From Curvularia sp. ZM96 (lineage: Eukaryota > Ascomycota > Dothideomycetes > Pleosporales > Pleosporaceae), in the NCBI GenBank assembly GCA_022457065.1, contig JAJGBQ010000001.1, forward strand, positions 6,262,001-6,326,000: 64,000 nt of DNA. Reading direction: 5' to 3'. The notes under the pieces were generated by a model. That model did no database searches. It was not told the DNA's origin and was given only the letters and a program-made list of their open reading frames with translations. Below, one piece after another: positions 55,425-64,000 of this stretch. Each line of letters starts with the position of its first letter. Within the stretch, counting starts at the first letter, position 1. Made by a program: the position numbers and the translations under genes.

Positions 55425-56222
55425 AGTAGTGTATTCGTCTACAGCTTAGTATATGTATTAGTCGCGATGTGCTCAACAGCACGAGAACGTGGTGGGTTAG
55501 ATAAGGGATCAACGGCGGGTCTGCGGAGCTGTAAGGTAGCATAACGGTTTATCTCTATAGCATAGACACTTTCGCATTAACTATAGTTGTGCGCTGTACT
55601 ATGTCTCGAAGTTGCACAATAGCTATATTAGAGGCTGATTGCGGTTTCGCTGCTAGGTGTATTCGTTGGCAGGCGCTCTACGGCAGGGCTTTTAAACCTA
55701 GCCTTGCTCCTTATCCGAGCCGGTTCCTGGGTGTCTAGCGCGCTTGGCGAGAGCGTCGCACAGCCACTCAGCGACACGACCACAGATACAGCGTCAGCAG
55801 CGAAAGATTACAGCTAAGCTGCTTTAAGCTAGGTGCGCGGGTCCTCTTTATCTAGCACTTCTAGCGGGTGGACTTAGAACTAGAACAGACGCACGACAAT
55901 CTCTCGAGCTTAAGCGTAATGCTCGGGATAGGATAATAATACAACAAGCTGTAAGTTAACGGACTTTCGACAAGATGCACAAGCTTTCGACGCACCCACT
56001 ACTAGCCAAAGCGAGGCGGTCGCGTAACGCCTATACCAAATGGTCGTATTGCACGGTAAGCCGAACCTATTTCTAAAAGACGTCGAGAGAGAATAGGAGT
56101 TGCAGCTTAAAGATACTATTCCGAGAGTATCTGTTCTTCTAACCTGTTGTTGCGTTTGTTGTGTCGGAGAGTGTCTGTGGCGTCCCGTCACGCAGGGTGT
56201 CCCGTTACGTGGGGATGGACGT
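55425..56222. repeat. Outer 798-bp inverted arm, right
   Basis: Mirror of 47664-48461. Same length, and no differences noticed in the parts compared. Confidence 0.9.
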
Positions 56223-56553
56223 TACCTGGCAAAATCCAAATTCAGCTCGAAGTACACGCCTCACCTGATCAAGGCAGCCCAGCAGGCTATCAAAACAGAC
56301 CAATGACCGCAACTGCTCACAATGGCATTATCACCTATAACGGTATCCTAAACCCGAACTATACAACCATTTCCCTAACTTTGTGTCTGGGAACGAGGCA
56401 CAGAGGCTGCTGGATCAGGTGAAGAAGCTGTCATCGCTGCGCTATCTGAAGCCAAGCAAACTGTTTGTATCTAGGAGCCACCACTTGAGGACATAAAGCA
56501 CAACAATTTACTCCTCCTCTCCTCTCCGCCCCTGTGGTATTCTGTACCCTACT

Positions 56554-57272
56554 CTAGTCAGGACGAACCCTGTTGTTGGCACGCCTCCGCAGGCGTTCGT
56601 AAATGTTCTTGTAGATACGCTCGTACGTGACTACCTGTTCATTTTCTGGCGTCTCACAATAGGTGTCGAAGAAAGTAGCGAGCTCCCACGAGAGAAGCTC
56701 AACGCCAGTGTATTGAACTCCGTCGATAACGTGTGTGGCTGGATCAAATGCGTGACCACGGCAGTTAGAGCCAACCGTGTAGAGCTCAATGACCGGGTAT
56801 CCCTCCGCAGTGAGGCCGTACATGGCCTCCTTGCTGTTAGGGTTGCGAAAGAGCTCGGCGATGAGAGCGTGAGGCTCTTCTGTGTCGCTGGCAACGATGG
56901 GGAGATTTGGGTTGGCGTTCACAAATTCGTTCAGACCTTCCTGGGACATGACGGCCTGCCACGAGCCATCTGGTGGGAATTTCGGCCGTGACTGGGGATG
57001 GAAGATACACACCCCAACAGGGAACGCGACCTCGTGGAAGTGTGTTGTTAAGATGCGATATAGCCTTGGAAGCGGTAGGCCATAGTCATGGCACTTTCGC
57101 AGACGATAGCCCTGGCCTGAGTGTAGTGGTGGTTGGCCGACAAGCTGTTCAACCTAGGCAAATTGTCTGTTAGTAAGAGCGCGCGCACAGCGTGGAAGCG
57201 GGACACAATAATTACCTCTGGCAACTGGCTAGCAGCCATGTACGTGGCGACGCAACTCTCGGGTGTTATCAT
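56554..57272 (-). CDS. Uncharacterised protein, two exons
   Basis: Exon 1 (57216-57272) and exon 2 (56554-57153) join in phase with a 62-bp intron, giving 218 residues. Motifs visible: LRKCHDYGLPLPRLYRIL, VGVCIFHPQSRPKFPPDG, LPIVASDTEEPHALIAELF. No membrane segment or signal peptide. Codon use and lack of stops suggest a functional gene; the family is unknown to me. Confidence 0.6.
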
Positions 57273-57429
57273 GGCGAGTAGGTTAAGGGCTTGTAGTAGG
57301 TGTAGAGTAGATAGGTAGATGGAGGAGGAAGAGGTGTAGCGCGCGAGCAACGATTCGCGTCTCCGCGCCCAGGGCAAACGGCAAACGGAGGGAGAAGATT
57401 CTAGGAGCTAACGGTTATGTCGAGTATCT

Positions 57430-57890
57430 GCGTGCTCTTCTTTATATCCTTCCTCGTGATCGTAGATACGCCAATCAGAGTGGTCATATCGACGTCGTCA
57501 ATATCGACCTCTGCCTCACGCGAGCGGCCAGCGGACTAGGATCCAGCTTCTCGCTTAGGTTGATTGCGAGATACACGTTGTCTCTTGCTGTGGGCCTCCC
57601 GCTTGCTGTTTAGTGTCGTCATGATGGGAGTGGCGTCATGGACATTCTAGTAGACATCTTGGGCCGACTTCATGGTGCCTTCTTCAAGGCCCCAGCTCAC
57701 GTTGACGCCTAGTACGATGTTGTACAGCCTAAGGAACTTGTCCTAGCCGTTAAGCAAATAGCCCACTTTGCCTGCCTTGTCTAGTGCCTTGAAGTCTGGG
57801 TGACGGTCATCAACGAGTCCACCGTTGTAGCCATACAGGTGCTTCAGCTGCCCGCCCTTTGTTACTTCGCCCCACAGACTGTATGCGTTT
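57430..57890 (-). pseudogene. Gene relic with three TAG stops
   Basis: The minus strand translates coherently (LKHLYGYNGGLVDDRHPDFK; RLYNIVLGVNVSWGLEEGTM) but is interrupted by three TAG codons, two in contexts where tryptophan TGG would fit. G-to-A change on the coding strand is what repeat-induced point mutation produces. Parent family not recognised. Confidence 0.5.
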
Positions 57891-58095
57891 ATACTTATCC
57901 ATATGCAGGTAATATGCGCCACGCTGTATAGGACTATTGACCCCTATGGGGATTTGGGATGTCATTGCGTACCACGTCCGACAACCCAACTAGTCTAGCC
58001 AAGACTAGTGGTATATAGTAAGCTTTCAGTCCCTCTCACAAGATCACTCCTCTTCAAACCTACAGTCAGTGCATTCTCGAGAAGCCAAGAGAGCA

Positions 58096-58653
58096 ATGAG
58101 TTCTCAAGATACTATTCTAGACGATACACTGTATCAAGTATGCATAACTAGATATTACACAATTGACGATTATTACTAATCATCTCAGGAATATCAAAAC
58201 CGTCCGTCAGTCGGAGATGATGTCGTTTACCCAGCTTCAGATCTAGCAGAACCAGTACACGCAAGCAAGCAGTCCGGTGATAAGAAGAACAAGGGGCAGC
58301 CTGGCGAGTTCACCTCGCGCGAGACCAAAGAGGCAGTCTCACACACCAACACTAGTAAGTTTATCCTCCCTACATATAGAGTAGCGCTTACAAACTATGT
58401 AGAGCGCAAGCCTGAGGAGAGTGATACGGAAGCAAATATCTTGGACGAATTGAAAAATATACGTGGGCAGCTAAAAAGTGCCTTACGTAAGGTAGATAAG
58501 TTGGTCTCTCGTTTCAAAGAAGCGCCTGAACAATACACCCATGAGACCTTGCATATGAGAGGCAAGCTCGTTGGATGGGCAGAGAGTACTGGTACCTACG
58601 GCCCTGATGACGATGAACATCGCGTTGGGAAAAAAGCACGTAGAAACTTCTGA
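58096..58653 (+). CDS. Uncharacterised small three-exon protein
   Basis: Exons 58096-58137, 58189-58354 and 58403-58653 join in frame with GT-AG introns of about 50 bp for 152 residues. The middle is Lys/Gly-rich and disordered. The end has a helical segment (ELKNIRGQLKSALRKVDKLVSRF) and a basic C-terminus (KKARRNF). No family recognised. Confidence 0.6.
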
Positions 58654-59727
58654 ACTCTGTAATAGCTCTTCGAACAATTCCATCAACTAGATCCTACCTC
58701 ACATTTTCTTGTGGCTACTTGTTAGGAGGGCTTGACGGAACGCCGAGAAAACATAATCAAGCTCTCTAATAATGACGACACTACTAGCTTTAAACTTTTG
58801 CTAAGTGCACTATAAACACTACACTATCGTACTACCTTCGCCCACTTGCCGCGTTGGACATGATGTTGTCTCCAAATCTTCAAACGGGACACTCACTGTC
58901 TCCGTCATGTCCGGTGATAAGTGTAGGGAGCTGTTTTCCCAGCTGTTTTCCATCTCAGCTTTGCTTTCGTATGTGCTACCTACATCAAGACAGTCATTTG
59001 TGTTCCAGGAACCATGTACGTAAGCTAAGTGTGTCAAGGCACATCTATCTAGCGAGCTGTAGTTCAAATAGGACGCTGAGGTTGATAGGTCATGATGAAA
59101 TACTGAACCATTACTCGGAATAGTTGGCGTATGAAAGGTAGTATCCATTAGAGCCTCTGCTTTTGGTTTGTATTGACACAGAGCTATAGAGGTCAGATAT
59201 GCACTCTCTGTTTAAAGATGGAGTTTTGGTGCAAGTTCGCACCCTTTTCTAACACTTCTATGGCTGCTGATGTGTGTAGCAGTCGCTCCCGTAGCGACAC
59301 GTTGTCGGACTCAAGCTCTTTATTCTAAATCTATTAATAAGATAGTCTATCTTTAGATGATTAATTCCGAACCTGGCGTTCAAGAGTATTAATCTGATTT
59401 TTGACTCTCTGGCGTGACTTTCGTTGACTCTCCCGGTTCTTTTTTCTTCTCTGTGCAAGCTGGGCGGTTGTGAGCTTCATAATATCTCGCAAATTTGCTT
59501 CTAATAGCCGTTATGATTGAATTGATTGAGAAGAGAGTTAAACAAGATTAAAGTGAAGATTCCTTAGTGACTAGCATGATGACAATAATTAATAGTTCTA
59601 GAGATGCATTAATAAATTGATCCAGTAGAAAAAAAAAGGTATAACTAAGGCTAATAGTGCCGCTAACTATGCTTCGTTAGCCGCGCAACGCTGCTCAAAG
59701 AGACACGTAGGTACTACTAGGTACTTA
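58654..59727. other. Intergenic, no gene recognised
   Basis: About 1.07 kb. Several frames of 60-110 codons on both strands overlap, with no supporting motif. None is called. Confidence 0.4.
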
Positions 59728-59775
59728 ATGTCCATCCCTAGGTCACGAGACGCACCCCGTCGCGAGATAAACTTC
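59728..59775. repeat. Third copy of the element-type terminal sequence
   Basis: ATGTCCATCCCTAGGTCACG, then GCACCCCGTCGCGAGA, preceded by TA (59726-59727). It aligns with the termini at 47664 and 26101. No inverted partner was found in the window, so it is a solo end or the edge of an element broken by the LINE. Confidence 0.5.
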
Positions 59776-60389
59776 GGGTACTTACTTGAAAAGGAGGCGG
59801 TGATAACTTCTCAAGCGCGTTGAACTCACTTATGGTTCTTCCTTGATAGTTTCTAAGCCTACTATAGACTGCTATCATGTGCAAAGATACAAAGATTACA
59901 TTAGCGTTGACGCCAGCGTGCTTGCAGCAATACTGCCTTCTGTACTACCCAAATCTATGCCTATGCTATATGATGTTGTCCTGTAGCTCTGAAAGACTTT
60001 CATACACACACACACAATTTATTTACGCCCGGCGGCCGAGCCGAAAGGGCTACTAAAGCTAGTCTAACTTTACACGTCTTATGCTACATCTCGGTCTCCT
60101 TAGCCCGTCTATCTTCTTTAGCTCGCCTCTTCATGTAGCTTATTATCTGAGTCAGAGCCCTTACTCGATATCATAGCACGCTTCTTCTCTATCTACTGTT
60201 ATTCCTCATTAGGTGCTTGTGGGTTAGTATTGCTGGTGGCAGACTAGCTTAGAGTTAGCTTCTCTAAGAGATTCTCTAAGTGTTCAACGTCCTATCTTCG
60301 GCGGCTGAAGCGTCGTCTGCTGTCGGTTGCACAAGGCTGTAGATGAGTTTATGTTAGTAGCTAAGGTTTACCTAGTGGTTAGTTAGATA
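59776..60389. other. Probable LINE 3' region
   Basis: No gene. An alternating CA run at 60004-60015 (TG on the LINE strand) may mark the 3' tail of the non-LTR element, and the stretch between it and the stop would be its 3' UTR. Confidence 0.4.
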
Positions 60390-63300
60390 TTAGTTTGCAT
60401 CGAGTCTCCGTGTTGCTATTGCGAATCGTATCGTCGCCCGCACTGCGTCCATGTCTGGCGCCCATTTCGCATCGTCTGTCGCTGCTTTGCCGCCTAGGTA
60501 GAATGACATGTTTCCTCTGCTTATCTGCGTGCACTGCAGCATTTCGGTTCGTTGACTAGTCCACTTTCGGCAACGGAACAGAAAGTGCTCCACCGTCTCT
60601 GCTGCCTGTCCGCATTCGCATTGGTCTGTTGTTAATGCTTTAATTCGATATCGATACGTGTTAAGCTGTGCCATGCCTGTTCTAAGCTGGGCAAGCACGC
60701 TGCTCTCTTTCCGCGAAAGCCCGTCGTAGAGTTGTCGCGTGTGCTTTCCTGGCAGTGCCGTGTCGATTCGTTTAGAGTATGCTCCTACGTCTACTGGCAC
60801 CTTCTTAGCTATGCCTTGCTTACGTGCTATATTATGCGTAGTTGATCGCATTCTAGGGAGCTGTGTCTGTGGCCTAGTATTTGGTCTAGTTGCCGTCTTC
60901 GCCTCTCGCTTAGCGAGGCTTGCGAGCTCATTCTCTTCGCTTGCAGGTAGCCATAGCACTGTCACCGTATTACCGTCTCTTCTTAGTGCTTGTACCGTCT
61001 TGTAGAACTGGCTGATGTAGCTTTGCCCAGATTGCTGGCGAGGTGTTCTAAGTGTGAGCACAGCGGCTTTGTTTCTTGTCATCAGTGCAATGTTGCGAAA
61101 CCTCAGCTTCGGCAGCCTGCTTAGCGCCTCGGCCATTGCTGCCAGCTCTGCCGCATAAGGATTTTGTTCCTCTCTCTTGCCTAAAGTGATAGAGAAGGCC
61201 TGTGTTTCGTTGTTCTGTGTGCTGATCGCGCCTCCCATTCCAACTACTCCATTCCGCGCCGAGCTGCTAACGGCGATGCGTACCGCCCAGTTCGCCTCGA
61301 GCCCCTGTGCCGCGTTCTCAACTACGGTCTGCACTCTCTTCTCCCATGGTGTCAGGACGCACGGCCGGATCGTCTCCATCTGCTCCATGTCTATGTCCTT
61401 GAGCGCTTCTGCTACTTGGAACAGCGGCGAGCGGTACTGTCTTCTGAACTTTCGCATCCGCGACGTGTTTCTTCGCAGTGGATTCGTCTCAGGCAGCGCG
61501 TGGATGTCGGTCCACAGCTTGACTGCCCGCTTCCAGAACCGCTCTTGTGCACTTGGGATGTGCGCCTCTGCCTCTGCCACCCATGTCGCCACCGTGAGAA
61601 ATGTCCCTACGATCGCTTGTGCGCCTATTCTTTGCACCCTGTTGATGGGTCTCACTAGCTTGTCTTTGCAGGCATGCATCCACACGTTCGACGCGTAGTC
61701 TACTGTCGGCGCGACTGTCGCCGTAAAAAGCTGTCGTGCCACTGTGGGTGAGAGCCCTCGCAGCCTCTTGAGCTCCAATGCTGCTTCTAGCCCCTTCGCG
61801 GCTGCCCTTGCGATATGCTTGTGGTACTTGAGCCTGGCGTCCATAAGCACGCCGAGTATCTTGACGTGGTCCTTGGGCGATACGCTCTGCCCCTTGATGA
61901 TGAAGGGCTCGGTGGCACTCTTATACGCCTTGCGCGTAAAGTGGATGACAGCCGTCTTTTCTGCTTCAAACGTCGCTCCGCTTCTCCGTTCCCAGTCTAG
62001 TGCGTCTTGGATAATGGCGTTGATGCCCTCTCTATTGCTTTGCGCCGTCGGGCCTGTGACCCACGCAGTGAAGTCGTCAACGAACGCGATCGCGCCTCCA
62101 TACGTGTCGATAGGTCGCTGCACGAGATCGGCGTTGAAGAAGAGAAATAAGATTGGCGATAGCGGCGACCCTTGCGGCAGACCTGCTTGTGGCAGTTCTT
62201 GGACCTTAGACGCCTGTCCGTTGACCTGGATCGACGCAGTGCGCTCTGAGCAGAATGCCTCTACCCACTTCAGCAGCTTCTGCGGTATGCCTCGTGCTTT
62301 CATCCTCTGCAGCAGTCTTTCCTTACATACCCCATTGTACGCTCCCTTGACATCGAAACTGATCAAGCTGACTGTCCGGCGGCCTCGCCACGCGGTATAA
62401 ATCTGTTCTTGTAGCAGCACTAGTGCTTGCTCGGCCGATCGCTGCTTGCGCGCTCCAAAGTGGTTGGTGGGTAGAAGCCCGTGTGTCTCTACCATGTGCG
62501 AGATCCTCTCTGCCACCACAGACTCTAGCACTTTGCCTAGAGTGGCTAACAGTGAGATCGGCCTCCAAGCTTTTGCGATAGTGTAGTCTTCCTTGCCTGG
62601 CTTCTTGAGCGGTATAATCCTGGCGTGTCTCCATTGGCTGGGCAGCACTCCCTCCTCTAGCGACTGTCGGAACAGCGCAAGCACATGGTCTTTCACTACC
62701 GGCCAGACCTGCTTCCACACTACTACAGGCAGTCCGTCGTCTCCAGGTGCTTTCCATGACTTGGCGGCGTGCAACTGCCTTTCCACCTCTTCGAGCGTGA
62801 TAGTCGGCATTTCCACGGGTGCTCTCTGTGGCCTGGCTCCCTCGTCGTCGATGCTGCTGGGGAGCGGGGGGAAGAAGGTGCTAAGCAACTCCTCAGCTTG
62901 TTCTTCAAAGTCGCTCGTAGTTGTCCCGTCCGTTCTGTGAAGTGCTGGGACTGTCCCAAACGCCTCGTTGCCCGCCTTCAGGTACTTGGCCGCGTTCCAG
63001 ATGTTGTCATTGTCCGCCAGGAAGTCGTCCCAGTGTTTTCTCTTCTGCTGTCGAATGGCATCATGGTACTGCTTCGACGCTCCTTTTGCCGTCTCCTCTA
63101 GGTCCGGCCTGGCAACACCTGACCGTCTCGCGGCTCTCGCTTGGTTCCTCCAGTGCGTGTAGATGCGGCGTAGCTGTGTCAGATCCTGCGTCCACCACCT
63201 CTTTGCGTATGGTGACGGCTTAGCCCTGGGGTTAGCGCGTGCACCGCCTCCAGCACCGCCGCCATCAGTATGTCGGTCCTCTGCTGCGTCGTGCCTGCTG

Positions 63301-64000
63301 GCGGAGTCACGCTGAGCGTTCTGGCGATCCTGTCATTGATTGCTTTCCACGGTGCGTTCTTGAGCAGAAGCCGCTCTTGCTGCTGCGGTACTGGCACGGA
63401 GCTGTCGAAGATCGTCTCGATCATTCGGTGGTCGGAGCCGTGCTCGGTGTCATGAGCAGCGCATCTTAGCACCGTGTCTGCCAGCTCTTTGGACGCTAAG
63501 ACCAGGTCGATTGTCGTCTCGTAGCCTCCGCACTGCCACGTCTTAGTGCCGCGCGGGAGCTGGCTGCTGAGCGCGTGTTCTGTCATCAGATCGATGATTG
63601 GGTCTGCCTCGCCCTGTCTGACCAGCGTCACATCCTCTCCTCCCCACAGCTGGTCGTGTTGATTGAAATCTCCAGCCAGCACCACGTCCACTACCGTGCT
63701 GGCCCTTCTTCTTGCATCCTTAATCACCGTATCTAGCTTGCTGCATGCGTCTCGCAGTGCTTGCTGGTCTCCTCCTGGTATGTACACCGACACCACCAAC
63801 ACCCGACGCTCGTGTAGCCGAATGATCACTGCTGTCAAGTCCGGCGACTCTACCCGTACCTGTTCCGCCTCTACCTCTCTGTTCACCCACAGCATGCTCC
63901 GTATCGGCCACCTTCCTTCTCGCCAGGTCGATGGCACCATCTTGGTCCACTTGTGGTGGAACATGGGCGTCGTCAGCAGCCGACCCTGGATCCTCCGTGC
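60390..64000 (-). mobile_element. Tad-like non-LTR retrotransposon (LINE), ORF2, partial and frameshifted
   Basis: Reading leftward from the right window edge: an AP-type endonuclease (VVLAGDFNQHDQLWGG; GSDHRMIETIF) open to 63179, then a reverse transcriptase frame open from about 63230 to 60390. RT motifs: IPLKKPGKEDY, AWRPISLL, GLPQGSPLSPILFLFF and the catalytic AFVDDF. An RNase H-like part (AAELAAMAEALSRL) and a C-terminal CCHC knuckle (CECGQAAETVEHFLFRC) follow. The endonuclease and RT frames differ by one base near 63227, so this copy is probably inactive. ORF1 and the 5' end lie outside the window. Confidence 0.88.

Larger units (their letters stand above)
47664..56222. mobile_element. 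8.6-kb TIR element with two TPR-kinase genes and a HeLo-pseudokinase gene
   Basis: Ends are ACGTCCATCCCC at 47664 and its inverse finishing at 56222, with TA just outside both (47662-47663, 56223-56224). About 2.4 kb at each end are inverted copies that look identical wherever compared (47664 to about 50046, and about 53840 to 56222); each includes a 798-bp non-coding outer segment. The 2.7-kb centre is unique apart from diverged sequence next to the arms. No transposase is present. Its termini are homologous to those of the NLR element at 26.1 kb. Confidence 0.85.

Noticed and set aside
47664..56222. Pure assembly palindrome
   Set aside because: The arms differ sharply in TPR number and N-terminus, and a unique 2.7-kb centre and different outer flanks exist, so a simple fold-back artefact is unlikely. 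It is not excluded, and a read check is listed.
58805..59148. Overlapping frames of 70-110 codons on both strands
   Set aside because: They compete with each other, have no motif and no splice logic.
1..64000. Starship captain (DUF3435 tyrosine recombinase)
   Set aside because: Looked for a large gene with the family's tyrosine-recombinase layout. The 885-residue protein at 3.9-6.5 kb does not show it, and no other candidate exists. The Starship reading therefore rests on cargo genes only.
1..64000. tRNA or rRNA genes
   Set aside because: Scanned by eye for TTCGA-type B boxes with paired stems; none convincing was seen. A covariance search would be needed to be sure.

Overview
The window comes from a filamentous ascomycete (Pezizomycotina, possibly Dothideomycetes). 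The grounds are short 40-60 bp GT-AG introns, fungal families (BTB, Zn2Cys6, CSC1, DUF3723, DUF1996, NACHT-WD40, HeLo), a Tad-like LINE, AT-rich relic DNA, and premature TAG stops of the kind repeat-induced mutation makes. Most genes are accessory rather than core.

Layout. 0.5-6.5 kb: an AA11-like LPMO gene with a splice defect and three uncharacterised genes. 6.8-7.1 kb: a tandem array of a 47-bp hairpin. 7.2-12.3 kb: a CSC1/OSCA-type channel, a BTB protein and a small Zn2Cys6 regulator whose first junction is defective. 12.6-24.4 kb: a DUF3723 protein, a RING-patatin protein (PLP), coiled-coil proteins, a pseudokinase and a ferric reductase-like protein (FRE). 26.1-31.2 kb: a 5.1-kb element with long terminal inverted repeats (TIRs) and a TA target duplication. 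It carries a NACHT-WD40 NOD-like receptor and splits a host reading frame that is continuous without it. 31.8-47.2 kb: a DUF1996 secreted protein, a GPI-type surface protein, a TPR protein, an Sso-type syntaxin, a four-exon membrane protein, three TA-flanked MITEs, a second hairpin copy and a minisatellite. 47.66-56.22 kb: an 8.6-kb inverted-repeat element, also TA-flanked, holding two TPR-protein kinase genes around a HeLo-pseudokinase gene. 56.5-64 kb: two uncharacterised genes, a gene relic with TAG stops, and a LINE running off the right edge.

Two observations stand out. First, DUF3723, PLP, FRE and NLR genes within 18 kb are the recurrent accessory set of giant Starship transposons; no DUF3435 captain is visible here, so this is a cargo-type signature and not a proven Starship. 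Second, the NLR element and the TPR-kinase/HeLo element have homologous terminal sequences and both use TA targets. This suggests one family of non-autonomous, Tc1/mariner-like elements that carry signalling or cell-death genes of the fungal allorecognition type. A further candidate terminus lies at 59.73 kb.

Gene models were spliced by eye, and functions are assigned from motif recognition only.
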